Counted from the stretch's first letter, positions 1 through 11,760 are shown. The stretch is 64,000 bases of DNA from Salvator merianae (GCA_003586115.2 QVOM02000070.1:1669735-1733734); one strand, 5' to 3'. Notes: generated by a model not told the origin, from the letters alone. A program made the numbers and translations.

Positions 1-336
1 CCCTCCTTCCATTTCTTGAACATTTCTTTTTTCCTCTTTAGCAAGTTTTTAAGTTTTGGGTTTATCCACCCTGGTCTCTTTAGATGCTTCCCGTTCTTCT
101 TTCTTTGAGGAATTGTTAAAGACTGTGCTTCTAGTATTGCATTTCGCAAAGTATCCCATCCTTCTTGGACATTTCTATCCTTTAGTACATTCAACCACTT
201 TATCCTTCCTACCCTCCTTCTGAGTCCATCAAAATCCGCCCGTCTGAAGTCCAACTTTGAAGTCTGAGTCCTCTCAGGCTTTCCTTCCCTTATTATCCAG
301 AATTTAAGGATAGCATGGTCACTGCCTCCTAAGGTT
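1..336 (-). mobile_element. CR1 LINE fragment (ORF2, between endonuclease and RT)
   Basis: This stretch is close to 2965-3262 over about 300 bases in the same orientation. Read on the minus strand it encodes the linker that precedes the CR1 reverse transcriptase, with the pattern DFRRADFDGLRR followed by a basic KRKK stretch. It is cut by the window edge on the left and stops being recognisable near 336. It is a second CR1 copy, or a duplicate of the one at 1061-3262. Confidence 0.8.
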
Positions 337-490
337 ATGAAAGTTATGAAAAAAATGCACAAGATGTTTTGTGGATCTGAATATCCTGGGGCCTCTGCCC
401 TAAATGTAATGAAAACTATTGTCCTATCAACTACAGTGAAAAAAACATTTGAGTGGGAGGCTAGTAATATTTTCTGCAGGAAACAACATA

Positions 491-745
491 CGAACATAAG
501 AGGAGCCCTGCAGGATCTGGCTACAGCTCATCCAGTCCAGTATCCTGTCTCACACAATAGCCCACCAATTGCTTCTGCATTCTCAAGCAGAAGAGGAAGG
601 CAAAATCTTCACTTGCTCTTGACTCCCTGTAAATGGCCTTTAGAGGCATCCTGCCTGTCCCTCCAACCTGGAGGCAACATCTAGGCATCCATTCTTGTAG
701 CCATTAATATACCTGACCTCCAAGGATTTGTCTAATAATCTGCAT
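491..745 (-). mobile_element. L3/CR1-like LINE 3' end
   Basis: The sequence starts with CGAACATAAGAGGAGCCCTG and runs through the block ending in CCATTAATATACCTGACCTC. The same block recurs at about ten places in the window. The longest copies (10598-10965 and 51337-52105) join it to the end of a reverse-transcriptase frame, so it is the 3' tail of an L3/CR1-type LINE, here 5'-truncated and antisense. Confidence 0.75.
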
Positions 746-1060
746 ATTAGGACTTCTGGGTAGTGAGCAAGGGCAGATACTTTCTGTTAGGCATGTTACA
801 CCTAGAGTGAATGTATTTTGGAAAAAGTTTAGTCATTTTGATAAAGGTAGGAAAATGGAGTTGGAATGAACCTCAGTAGCTGCAGTTGCACTTCAGAAAC
901 ATTAAAATGGGAAAAAGTGAAAGTGGGAAAGTTGGCTGACAACTGCAAATGGTTACATTAAGGTGGGAAGAGAGGAATCTATGACCTGTTTGTTATGGAG
1001 AGAGGCTTGGAGGAGTGTATATATTGTACAGGGTTGTGAATAGTCGCAATCCTGGCAAAG
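746..1060. other. No recognisable feature
   Basis: This is AT-rich spacer between two LINE insertions. No coding frame, RNA gene or repeat family was recognised. Confidence 0.5.
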
Positions 1061-3262
1061 TTTTTTTTTTTTTTAGAATCATAGAGTTGGAAGGGACCTC
1101 CAGGGTCATCGAGTCCAACCCCCTGCTCAATGCAGGATTCACTAAAGCATCCCAGACAGATATCTGTCCAGCCTTTCCTTGAAGATCTCCAGTGAAGGAG
1201 AGCCCACCACCTCCTGTGGCAACCTGTTCCATTGACTGATTGCCCTTACGGTCAGGAAGATTTTCCTAATATCTAGCCTGTATCTACTCCCTTGAATTTT
1301 CATCCCATTGTTTCTAGTCCTTCCTTCTTGCGCAACTGAGCATAGGGTCAATCCTTCTGCACTGTGACAGCCATTCACTTATTTTTAAACAGATATCATG
1401 TCTCCTCTACGTCTTCTCTTCCTCAGGCTAAACATTCCTAGGTCCTTTAACCGTTCCTCGTAGGACATGGTTTGCAGACCACTCACCATTTTGGTCGCCC
1501 TTCTCTGAACTTGTTCCAGTTTGTCAATGTCTTTTTTAAACTGGGGTGCCCAGAACTGGACACAATACTCCAGATGAGGTCTAACCAAGGAAGAGTAAAG
1601 TGGGACGATTACTTCTCGTGATCTAGACTCTATACTCCTCTTGATACAGCCCAGGATGGTATTTGCCTTTTTTGCAGCTGCATCACACTGTTGACTCATG
1701 TTTAATCTATGATCTACTAGTACACCCAGATCCTTTTCACATGTGCTGCTGCTCAGCGAGATTCCCCCCATTCTGTATTGGATATTGTCATTTTTCTTAC
1801 CCAGATGTAAAACTTTGCATTTCTCCCTGTTAAATGTCATTCTGTTAGTTTCAGCCCACTGTTCAAGCTTGTCCAAATCCTTTTGAATCCTCTCCTTCTC
1901 CTCCCTAGTGTTAGCAACCCCTCCTAGCTTTGTGTCGTCTGCAAATTTGATCAGCGTCCCCTCAACACCTTCATCCAGATCGTTTATAAAAATGTTGAAC
2001 AGCAATGGGCCCAAGACAGAGCCTTGCGGTACCCCACTCGAGACAGTCTTCCAATCGGATGTGAAGCCATTTATGGCCACTCTTTGAGTACGATCACTAA
2101 GCCAGTTATGAATCCACCTAACAGTTGTACTGTCAATCCCATATTTGATCATTTTTTCAATAAGTATAGTATGAGACACCTTGTCAAATGCTTTGCTAAA
2201 GTCAAGATATACTATGTCCACAGCCTTTCCTTGATCGATCCATCCAGTAATTTTATCATAAAAGGAAATGAGATTAGTCTGGCATGACTTGTTTGTTACA
2301 AATCCATGTTGGCTTTGGTTAATTACTGCATTCCCATCCAAGTGCTCCCATATATGCTGTTTAATGATTTGTTCAAATATCTTGCCTGGTATTGAAGTCA
2401 GGCTCACAGGCCTGTAGTTGCCTGGGTCAGCCTTCTTTCCTTTTTTAAAGATAGGTACAACATTTGCCCCTCTCCAATCTTCTGGGGCTTCTCCTGTTAT
2501 CCATGAGTTCTCAAATACCACGGAGAGTGGTTCAGCAATTATATCAGCTAATTCCTTCAGCACTCTAGGATGTAATTCATCTGGGCCTGGAGACTTGAAT
2601 ACATTTAAGTTTGCTAAGTGTTCCCTCACCTTCTCCTTGTCCATACAGAGCCTTGATTCTCTTATTCCCTCAACAGCACAGTGAAGGCCAACTGATGTTT
2701 CCTTTCCTTTCTGAGAGAAAACAGATGCAAAATAGGAGTTCAGAAGTTCTGCCTTCTGAATGTCGTTTTTGACCAAATCACCCTTCTCATTTTGTAAAGG
2801 TCCTATAGCTTCTTTGACTTTTCTTTTGCTTCTGACATACCCCCAAAACCCTTTTTTATTGTTTTTGGCCTCTCTTGCAATCCTCAATTCATTTTTAGCT
2901 TTAGCCTTTCTGACACTTATCCTGCAGTTCCTGCAGATTGCATTATATTCTTCTTTTGATATGTCCCCCTCTTTCCATTTTTTAAACATTTCTTTTTTTC
3001 TTTTTAGCAAGTTATTAAGTTCCGGTTTCATTCACCCTGGTCTCTTTAGATGCTTGCCATTCTTTTTTTCTTTTAGGAATTGTTAAAGATTGTGCCTCTA
3101 GAATCTCCTTTCTCAAAATTTCCCATCCTTCCTGGACATTTCTGTCCTTTAAGACATTCAGCCAATGGATCCTTCCTACCCTCCTTCTGAGTCCATCAAA
3201 ATCTGCTCCTCTGAAATCTAACCTTGAAGTCTGAGTCCTCTCAGATCTTCCTCCTTTTAAGT
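1061..3262 (-). mobile_element. CR1 LINE, 5'-truncated, 3' end intact
   Basis: The element lies on the minus strand. Its 3' end is the classical CR1 terminus: the coding end is followed by the GTTGGACTCGATGACC-type 3'UTR and the ATTCTATGA-like terminus, seen here in reverse as TAGAATCATAGAGTTGG at about 1073. Upstream lies most of the reverse transcriptase and part of the linker after the endonuclease. The endonuclease and ORF1 are absent, the usual 5' truncation left by incomplete target-primed reverse transcription. It has no partner gene. Confidence 0.9.
1142..3031 (-). pseudogene. CR1 reverse transcriptase (ORF2 C-terminal part)
   Basis: The protein is a non-LTR retrotransposon reverse transcriptase. 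A 548-codon open frame runs from an ATG at 3031 to a stop at 1385. It contains, in order, the DELHP motif, the NYRPVSLTS motif, the LDFSKAFDKVSH block, the GVPQGSVLGPLLFNIFINDL block, the FADD catalytic box and the conserved LGVLVDHRL region. The same frame resumes after two close TAA codons (1385-1387 and 1379-1381) and ends at 1142 with the usual WNRLP...RLD terminus. A further in-frame stop precedes the ATG, where the family has Trp. The few lesions point to a fairly young copy. It cannot be active, because the endonuclease is missing. Confidence 0.9.
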
Positions 3263-5334
3263 TAAGGTACTTTTAAGTTAAGGTACTCTGAGTTGTATTG
3301 CAAAGTCTAAATTAAATCATTATTTTGTTCATCACATGGCGTGTTTGATTGCTACTTAGTAGAGGCAGAGAACCACCCTTTCAGTGAAACCTTTGCGTTA
3401 ACTCCCTGAACTACATTCTTATCCACTGGGAATCCAAGTGCAGACTGGAATCACGAAAACAGAGCTTTCAACAGAACACTTGCATCGTCCCCATCACTTT
3501 GTAGGCTGCATTCAGACACGGCTCAGAATTTTGGATTATCCCGGGACGTAACCCAGGGATATACAAGTGAAATTGTGCAGTATTGCTATTCCAGGAAAAC
3601 CAACTCTTCACCTGGATTTTCCTGGAATAGCGATATGACTTTCTTTCTCTGGGCACTTGCTTTTGGCATGAGCATTGAGAAAAATGCCCCCTGCAGCAGC
3701 CCCAAAATGGTTGCCATGCATGAGCTGGGGAAAGTGTGCATTTCTGGTATTTTGTGCTATCAAAATACCTGGAAGCAGCCACCTCACCATTACAGGAACA
3801 GGTGCCCAGACAGATAAGTGTTTGCGCTTGCCCCACGATTTTGACCTGTTATCTGGCAGCGATGGTGAGAGGGAACGGCTGGATCTGAACAAGAATCCTG
3901 CATTTTCCTCTCGCTGTCTAGCGGCAACCTTAGTCTGTGAGTCTTTGTCGTATGTGAGATAAAGAAAGTCATTAAATTGTTTTGGGCTGATCATTTCCTC
4001 CTGAGTGAGAAACAATGTTTTAATGGTTGCAACAGCAGGTAACTCACCTCCAGGTTTCCAAGCCAACATAGGACCTGGCGTTTATGGCAATCAATGACAG
4101 GGATTATTATCTTTCATCCATGTTGGGCAAGCCGGTTTCCTCTGGGCTGTTTATGTCAACAAAGGTTCCAAGAGCAAAGCAAAGCAAAAGATAACATATT
4201 GTTTCTGAGTGTATTAGGAAAGGAGCCTTTTCTGCAGTATTAATAAAGCAGGAGTTTTATTGGAGAGCATTTGATGTGTTAACAAACAAACCTTGCATAA
4301 CATATGGCATAAGCGTGGGTTTTCCCTTTGAAAGAACACTTTGACCGAGCTGTGTCTCCTTTCCACCCCAATCATCTGCAAAATTGCTGGTTTCCTTGCA
4401 GGACGGAGGACGAGAACCACCTGTTGCTCATAATTACTCCACTTGGACTGAGAATACATGCTGCATTATGGCTCCTATTTCTGCTGTTCATTATAGGACT
4501 AGAACTCTTGCTGATTCCCTTTTGACAACTGGCCTTTTTGGACATCTCATGTATAAGCTGACTGCTATTGTAAGCCAGCTGGGAGCAAAAGAACGTCACT
4601 CATCTTTTCCTATCACAGGAGCTTTGTCCATAATTCCTGGAAGACTTTCTGCAGACACCACTTAAGGTTCAATCCAACATCAAATAGACTCACGTGTGCT
4701 CCTGGAAGTGGGGGGCATTTATTTATTTGTTTGTTTGTTTGTGGCCATATTTGCATCAGGAGCCTTACAAAAGGGGAAGAAATGTAAAACATGTAAACTG
4801 AATCATGAGAAAGTAATGCAAAAAATCAGAACAGAAATTTTTTAAAGCCCAATAAGCTAATTACCAATTAGAAACCCACAATTTGGGGGGTAAAATGCCC
4901 ATGTGAATAACAAGGACTTCATGTGGTGCCTAAAAATATATAAAGAGAACACCTGAAAGATGTTCTCTGTGGCAAGTGACTGCCACTACTGAGTAAGTCC
5001 CTTCGCTTTGACCACCTGCTTTACTTCATTTGGTGGGGGCACATATAGCAGCACTTCCGTCATGTCTTCTAAAGATGGATATTGTAGCTAAATCCAAAAG
5101 CTTGGGTTCCAGATTGAACTCTACAACATAGCAGAACACCCCCGAAACCCGATAAATGTAAGGAAAATATTACAATACAATGCAATATGCATGCCACCGT
5201 GAATACTTCGGAAGGAAAGGGAGCTACAGATGATAATGTAAGGGAATGGGAACCATACCAGTTGACATAGCACTGGTGTAATGTGCACAAAATGCCCAGC
5301 CCGTTAGCTACCTTGTGAACACTTGTGAACACTT
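3263..5334. other. Intergenic; possible TIR element start at 3504
   Basis: No gene was recognised. GGCTGCATTCAGACACGGC at 3504 resembles the terminus of the 12532-13647 element, but no matching opposite end was found. A TTTG-rich run lies near 4720. Small open frames here overlap on both strands and have no family signature. Confidence 0.4.
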
Positions 5335-6360
5335 CTTAAATGCTATCTTCCAAGGCTGAAGAGGCCAAGATGTTGCAGCCTGATTTTGTAAGGAAGGTGT
5401 TCCAGTCCCTTATCATTTTGGTTGCCGTTTTCGGCACCTTTTCCAGTTCCACAATATTCTTTCTGAGGTGAGATGACCAGAATATTCCTAATGTGGTCTC
5501 ACCATAGATTTAAAAAGAGGCACAATGACACTTGCTGACTTGTTTTCTATTTCCTTCCTAATTACACCTAGCAATGAATTTGCTTTTTTCACTGCCGCTG
5601 CACACTGGGTTGACACTTTCATTGAACTGTCAGCTAGAACCCCAAGATCCTTCTCCTAGTCTGTCATGGAAAATTTGGCCCCTATCAGTTTATAGGTATA
5701 ATTGGGATTCTTTGCCCCGATGTGCATCACTTTGCACTTGCTAAGATTGAAGTGCATTTGCCACTTCGTTGCCCACTCACCCAATGTCAGGAGATCCCTC
5801 TGGAGCTCTTTACAATCACTTTCAGTTTTTATTACCCTGAACAACTTAGTGTCATCAGCAAACTTTGCTAATTCACTTACCCCTGTGTCGAGATCATTTA
5901 TGAATAAATTAAAAAGCAGGGGTCCTAATACCGAACCTTGTGGGCCCCCACTTTTCACCTCTTTCCACTCTGAGAACTGACCATTTATTCCTACTCTCTG
6001 TTTCCTGTCCTTAAGCCAGTTACCAATCCAGGACAGGACCTGTCCTCTTATTCCGTGATTGCTGAGTTTATTCAGGAGCCTTTGATGAGGGACTTTGTCA
6101 AAAGCCTTCTGAAAGTCCAGACAGACAGTGCCAACTGGATCACCTTTACCCACGTGCTAATAACACTCTCAAAGAATTCTAACAAGTTAGTAAGGCATGA
6201 TTTAACTTTGCAGAAGACAAGCTGATTTTCTTTCAGCAATGCCTGCTCCTCTATCTGTGTAGTAATTTTATCCTTAATTATGGTTTCTATCACCTTACCT
6301 GGAACTGATGTAAAGCTGAGTGGTCTATAATTACCTGGATCGGTTTTGAAAATCAGGAGC
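5335..6360 (-). mobile_element. L3/CR1-like LINE reverse transcriptase fragment
   Basis: The minus strand encodes a reverse-transcriptase fragment in two overlapping frames (about 6293-6072 and 6153-5656). Recognisable blocks are LDFQKAFDKVPHQRL, WIGNWLKDRKQRV, GPQGSVLGPLLFNLFINDLD and the catalytic FADD. The 5335-5480 end matches 52030-52105, which ties this copy to the family whose 3' tails recur across the window. Frameshifts and stops break it. The expected Val before PQG is replaced by Gly. Confidence 0.85.
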
Positions 6361-6984
6361 CTTCTTAAGTGGCTTCTGGTGCCTCTGTTTGGAAGTCTTT
6401 GTCCTTGGCAACATCATTTGGACCATCAGTCTTTGTCTGCAGTTTTTGCTTACACCTCCTGAGAAAGTAAGCCTCAACAGGCAAAAGGCAACTGCATATG
6501 AAAAGCTGTTGGGCACTTCTTTCACAGAATCCTTTGTTCATGATATTGGCTTAAGGACAGTCATGGGCAGTTCAACATCTCTAGCATGTAGGGGAATAGC
6601 AAGGTATGTATGCTTTCTTAATTTTTTAAAGATTTTATAATTCAGTTTTTGCTTTTAGTTTTGGTGAGCACTCTGGTGACAATAGTGTGGTAATAAAAAT
6701 GGCAATAATAAATGATAATGAAGAACCGTAAGATATTGGTAAAATAGATAAGATTGCCCACAATCTCACTACCACATTGCCCACTGGCTATAAATGTCTG
6801 CTTTTTCAATTTCAGATTGATGCATGTGAACACACCTTCTGTATCTAATGATGATGCTTGCAGGCAGCTGGATACAACTGTTTGGAAAATCTATCCGTAG
6901 GAGCAAATGGTTCATAAGGGCCAGTTTTCATGTGGGTTTGCCTTATAGGAATGTTCCTTCCTCTGATATCTATGGGGCACTTAA
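6361..6984. other. No recognisable feature
   Basis: No coding frame with a family signature and no identifiable repeat was seen here. Confidence 0.4.
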
Positions 6985-7082
6985 GCACATAAGAAGATCC
7001 CTGCTGGATTAGGCCACAGCCCATCTAATCCAGTATCCCGTCTCACACAGTGGTCCACCAATTGCTTCTGGGCCATGCCACC
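6985..7082 (-). mobile_element. L3/CR1-like LINE tail fragment
   Basis: The block AAGCACATAAGAAGATCCCT through CACCAATTGCTTCTGGGCC matches the tail at 47164-47270. It is short and antisense. Confidence 0.65.
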
Positions 7083-7135
7083 ATAACCATATCAGGGCTG
7101 CCAACCATGACTAAAAATCAGTCAGATACACTTGG

Positions 7136-7137
<2 letters not shown>

Positions 7138-7166
<29 letters not shown>
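7138..7166. repeat. (CT)n microsatellite
   Basis: About 14 uninterrupted CT units are visible. Confidence 0.95.
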
Positions 7167-7170
<4 letters not shown>

Positions 7171-7669
7171 GGCTTTTTGTATGGCTAGGATAATTAGTTT
7201 GGCTGATTATCTGGCAGCTCTTGCCCTATGCCACCCTCTTTCCACACCTGTGCCTGGCTTCCTTTCCCTGTTCCTCTGAGCCTGTTTGCTTCAGTTTGAT
7301 TGGTTGGATACCTGCAAAGTCCCACCCACTGAGCATCAGTCAAGTGACACCTTCCTTTTCCCAAGTGTGAGTGATGGTTTTTTATGTTTATTTTTCAAAA
7401 TCTAAAGATCCAATGCATGTGTTTCCAATGATTTCCTCCTTCCTCTCCATGATGCCTGTTAGAGAAAGGAAATCCTTTATTTGTTGCAGCAAAAGCCATA
7501 ACAGATTATAGGGGAGAGGAAGGTAACTGAATACATGAGCAATTGAACATGAACCATAAAAATACACATAGTGCAATAAAATTTAATCTTTGTCCCTTTC
7601 TGCACTGGACCTTATTTCAGATTATATCCCAGAATAGGGCCCTACTATCCACATGCTGGTGCTGACTAT

Positions 7670-8297
7670 GGGCGTGTTTGCACTTAGTAAGTGGTAAGTT
7701 TCAGGACACATGCTAGAACGCAGGATCCGCACTTACAAACAGCCCCAGCTGACCCGAAATCTACCAAAGCCCACCTGAAGCTTACCTGAATCCAACCAGC
7801 TGTGGTCAACTAATTTGTAGTCTCCAACCTGACCTGCACGATCAGATGAGGATCAGGGAATTCAGATGAGGGAATTCAGATGAGATCAGATGAGGATCAG
7901 GATCAGATGAGGATTCGCACCATTTCTGGGTTCAAAATGGCGGAGGGGCGGGGCCAGCGGGGGCACGCAGGTGCAGTCTGCTGGTTTGCACCCTGGTTTG
8001 GAGCTTTGAGTCTGGACCCTGGTGGCATTTTCGAACACAGGTTCGAACACAGACCCTCTGGGTTCGAACACGGACCCTCTGGGTTCGAACACGGACCCTC
8101 TGGGTTCGAACACGGACCCTCTGGGTTTGAACACGGCTACTGAACTAGTACGTTCCCATTTGCACTGCGTCCAGTGCTGGTCAGCTTGCGGAGTGTTCCA
8201 GCGCTGACAGGTGCGAAGACCCCTCTCCGTACCTGAACCCTACCGGCCTGAACCGTGCTAGTTATACCGTTATACTGTTGTAAGTGCAAACAGACCC
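7670..8297. mobile_element. Non-autonomous TIR transposon, Harbinger-like (628 bp)
   Basis: The ends are GGGCGTGTTTGCACTTA and its near inverse TAAGTGCAAACAGACCC, flanked by TAT on both sides (7667-7669 and 8298-8300). It is a close relative of the element at 24102-24661 and carries the same internal 21-bp tandem array. No transposase is encoded. The PIF/Harbinger assignment rests on the 3-bp target duplication and GGGCC-type ends and is inference. Confidence 0.8.
8041..8136. repeat. 21-bp tandem repeat, about 4.6 copies
   Basis: The unit is GTTCGAACACRGACCCTCTGG. Four full copies (8041-8124) are followed by a partial one. Each unit begins with the palindrome GTTCGAAC. The related element at 24102 has only three full copies. 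Confidence 0.95.
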
Positions 8298-8408
8298 TAT
8301 GTTATGGGCCATCAGGGCTTGCTGCAGTCTGCACCAGTATGTGGAAGACAGGTTCCTATTCCTATTTTGAAATATAATCCAGAATAACACCCAATGCAGA
8401 AAGGGCCT

Positions 8409-9183
8409 ATGACACAGAAGCACCTAAAAGACTTATAGTTTGGCTTATCTAAATTAATCCCACCCTTGGAAACACACAGCTGGCAACAGCACCCACTAAT
8501 CCATTGTTGTGCTTCATGCTATAAATGTGTCCTCAGAATGTTTTTTTTCCTGGTGCTTCAGCAGGAGACTTGTTTCCTGGAGATGCATAGTGGCTATGAA
8601 CTGACTGAACAGCTGGGACTAGTGAACTCTGCTTGTACTTAGAACAGAAGTCTCCTGCAGTAGCAATTACCTCAGGGTCCCCAGGACAGTACACAATGTA
8701 CATGTCGCTGTCTAGATAAGACAGGTACAATTAAAGATATATAGAAGATCCGCATGTCAGAGGGTATGTTGTTCATCCATCTCAGTCTTTCAGCTTAATA
8801 CGTGTAATGGTTCATAGAGTGCAATGTATGTAATAGACACAAGGTGGCACTAGGTTTCTGGATCTACAGAAATAAAATTGACTTTTCCTTGAATTTGTTT
8901 TTTTGTTTAATGCACGGAAAAGCTTTGCTAGATGCTCAGATCTTGGCCTTCTAGACATTCCTGAACTACAGCCATGGGTTTAAGCAAACAGACTTATAGA
9001 TAATAATCCATACTGATATAAATCCCTCCTTTCTGCGGTTCATAACATTTGCTGACATTTCTCATGCTTGTTTCTTTCTTACTGCAACAGCAAGAAGTGA
9101 CTTGCTTTGCAGCATACACAGTGGAAGATACAGCTATGTGCAGAAAAACAGCAGTACCAGAGAATCTTTCTATCAGACATAGT
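8409..9183. other. No recognisable feature
   Basis: Unassigned sequence between two transposons. No coding frame with a family signature is present. Confidence 0.4.
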
Positions 9184-9772
9184 GGGCCTGTTCGCACTAC
9201 CCCGGTAGTCCGTTCACTGGAACGGAGCTTTCACACTGCCGTGGGCACGCGCCTCCCCTGATCTGAACCCAGCCTCCCCCAATTCGTACCTGATGTTGGG
9301 GAAGGCAAGACAAGTAATTACTTGTCTTCATTCCGACCTGTACGATCGAGTGAAGATCAGGGAAGGTCCTTTCGCACTCCCTTCCTGGCTCAAAATGGCG
9401 GCGGGGAGGGGCTGGCATGGCTGCGCAGTTGTGGTCGGCTGCTTCATAACCCGGTCCCCTGCTTTGTAACCCGGTCTGCCCTTTGGGCTTCACAGCCTGG
9501 CTGCTGTTGTGAAGCCAGCTCCAAAAGGAGCCCCTCTAGCTTTGAAGCAGTACTCTATGGTTCGGATTGCTAGACCTATCTAGGTATCTGTGCCTCTATG
9601 GTTTGTGACCTCATTTCCTGACTAGGGGATTCCCATCTGCACCACTCCCTCTGCTGATCAAGTTGGAGTCAGTTTCTCTGGCTGTAAGTGCGTATAGCAC
9701 CCAGCAGACTCCAACCTCTCTGGTCTGAAGCCTACTAATGAGACCATTCTACAGGTAAGTGCGAACAGGCCC
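9184..9772. mobile_element. Non-autonomous TIR transposon, Harbinger-like (589 bp)
   Basis: The ends are GGGCCTGTTCGCACTAC and GTAAGTGCGAACAGGCCC, with AGT flanking both sides (9181-9183 and 9773-9775). The interior is richer in CpG than its surroundings and has no transposase frame. Confidence 0.8.
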
Positions 9773-10067
9773 AGTTAGTCACATCAGTCTATTGATCTCG
9801 GCTGGTCATCTGAAAAAAACACAATCTTGAGAGGTTGGGGTGAAGAGCTTAAAGGGTGAATTTGCTGCACAGAGCACAATGTGAACAAAGGACATTGTGG
9901 TTGGGTGCCTCTTTCTGAAGGTGGACTTATCTGTTAGTGGGAAGCGTGGAGGAGCAGGAGAAAACCATCAGGAACAAGAGTGTCTGTCAGTACCTTGGCC
10001 ACTGTGCAACCATCTTTGACTCTTCTCAAGTTCCAGCCATGATTGCTTGCTTTTCTCACTGACCCAA

Positions 10068-10249
10068 GGACCCTTTCTGCACTTGGCCTTTTTGCAGATT
10101 ATATCCCGGAATAGAGACCTGCCATCCACATGCTAGTGCAAACTATAAAAGGTCTTGTCCAGGACCTACCATAAGTCTGCACTAGCATGCAGATGGCAGG
10201 TCTCTATTCTGAGATATAATCTGGAATAAGTCCAAGTGCAGAAAGGCCC
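10068..10249. mobile_element. Fold-back MITE (182 bp)
   Basis: Nearly the whole element is an inverted repeat. The left arm (CCTTTCTGCACTTGG, then a block with GATTATATCCCGGAATAGAG) pairs with the right arm (CTCTATTCTGAGATATAATC, then CCAAGTGCAGAAAGG). The arms are about 75 bases long around a short loop, so a transcript would form a long hairpin. Confidence 0.85.
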
Positions 10250-10597
10250 AATGTTTCCACTCATTGGTGGTTAGCTGGAATGCTGAAGGCCTGCGGCCTG
10301 AATGTTATGACTGGAGTAAGGAGGTGTGGGAAAGGAGAATGACTTGGAATGTTTATCTGCCTGAATGGTTGTGATTATTTCCTTGTATTCTGTTATCACA
10401 ATAAAGTGAAGAACATGATGCTTCACTCCTCTGCCTGTCTCCTGATTTTGTGGATTAGATCTGAGAATGTAAGGTGGTGCATTCTGACAGTGTCTAAATT
10501 AGGTGCATCTGAGTTTAAAAAAGAGAAAGAACGGATGCAATATTTGGTATTATTCATTTATTTACATTTATCTTCCAGCCTATATCACACGATAGAT

Positions 10598-10965
10598 AGG
10601 AGCGTTAGGACCGACAAAAGGAAGTATTTATTCACCTAGAGGGTCATTGGTCTATGGACTTTATTACCAGAGGAGGTGGTGACAGCAATCAACCTGGATA
10701 GCTTTAAGAACAGATTGGACAGATTCATGGAGGACACATGTATCAATGGCTACTATGATAAATGTCTAGGTACTGTCTCCAGGGTGGTGAGACAGGCAGG
10801 ATGCCTCTAAAGGCTATTTGCAGGGTGTCGAGAGCCAGTGAAGGTTTTGTGTTTTTAATTCTGCTTGAGGATGACCAGAAGCAACTGACGGGCCACTGTG
10901 TGAAACAGGATGCTGGACTAGATGGGTCATGGCCTGATCTAGCAGGACTCCTCTTATGTTCTTAC
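10598..10965 (+). mobile_element. L3/CR1-like LINE, end of ORF2 plus 3' tail
   Basis: The plus strand encodes the conserved end of an L3/CR1 reverse transcriptase: VRTDKRKYLFT, a broken WTLLPEEVV block, and FKNRLDRFMEDTCINGYY. It is followed by the family's 3' tail ending GCAGGACTCCTCTTATGTTC. It is 5'-truncated and shows how the recurring tail joins the coding region. Confidence 0.85.
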
Positions 10966-11142
10966 ATGGTCTCAGGGTGGGTTACAATTGCATGCACTGC
11001 TGAATAGATGTCTTGTGGTCCATCCAACCACCTTAGGTGCTTCACTCTGGAGTTCCTATCAGAGTTTCTTCTCTTAGAATTTGCTTTTCCCAAGGCACTC
11101 ACAAAGCAGTGAGGCTATTTTACCCATAGATAGGAAAACTGA

Positions 11143-11320
11143 AGGAAGTGGCTATAACTCAATAGAAGAGAAAACTGCCTGGAAAGTAGAGAGTCACCAG
11201 TTTGATCCCCAGCCTCTCCCCAGAAGTAGGCAATGGCAAACCACTTCTGTCTCTCTGCCAAGAACACTGCATAGAGGTGTCCATGCAGTCAGTGAGGAAC
11301 TGGTCATGGCTTGGTAGCAC
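11143..11320 (+). mobile_element. tRNA-derived SINE
   Basis: A tRNA-like head (GTGGCTATAACTCAATAG, then a B-box-like CAGTTTGATCCCCAG) is followed by GAAGTAGGCAATGGCAAACC, a body seen in squamate (Sauria-type) SINEs. A related copy lies on the minus strand at 33806-33995. The family name is from general knowledge and was not checked by search. Confidence 0.6.
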
Positions 11321-11654
11321 CCAACAGTGGAAGGCCCTATGAGCTTCAGTGGCTGATCAGGGAGTTGAACCAAGAGACCCCTGAGTTCTAGCCTAGTGCT
11401 CTTAACCACTGCACCCCCAGATATTATCAGAGTGATGCTCAGAGGGAGTGGGACTTGCTGGAGGCCAAGCAATCATTATTGGAATGCAAAGGAACAGCTC
11501 CAGATGGGAGGAGAAAGTGAACAAGGCCAAAAAAAGAAGTCAGGAATAAAATGAGTATCTGGTTTCAAATAAAATAAAATTGTGGAGCTGCAAGAAACTG
11601 GTCTTGAGGGGCAGGGAAATGAAGAAGGCAGAGGAGCTGAAAAAGAGCAGGGAA

Positions 11655-11760
11655 AGCTTTTGCCTTTGTCTTCTGCTTGAGATGCCCAGAAGCAATTGGT
11701 GCGCTGCTGTGTGAGCTAGGATGCTGGACTGTGACCTAATCCAGCAGGGCTTTTCTTAAT
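11655..11760 (+). mobile_element. L3/CR1-like LINE tail fragment
   Basis: TTTGCCTTTGTCTTCTGCTT through CTAATCCAGCAGGGCTTTTC matches the 3' tail at 10840-10960. Confidence 0.7.

Larger units (their letters stand above)
7592..8408. mobile_element. Fold-back TIR element split by a nested element
   Basis: The left arm (CCCTTTCTGCACTGGACC, then a block ending in ATGCTGGTGC) and the right arm (from GCACCAGTATGTGG to AATGCAGAAAGGG) are inverted repeats of one another. They match the intact fold-back element at 10068-10249. The element at 7670-8297 sits inside the loop, so this copy is older than its guest. Confidence 0.75.

Noticed and set aside
3468..4069. Two overlapping minus-strand frames of 120-150 codons
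   Set aside because: They overlap each other and plus-strand frames in the same sequence and show no family motif.
7880..8143. Repetitive peptide FEHGPSG on one strand and FEPRGSV on the other
   Set aside because: Both come from reading through the 21-bp array of a transposon.
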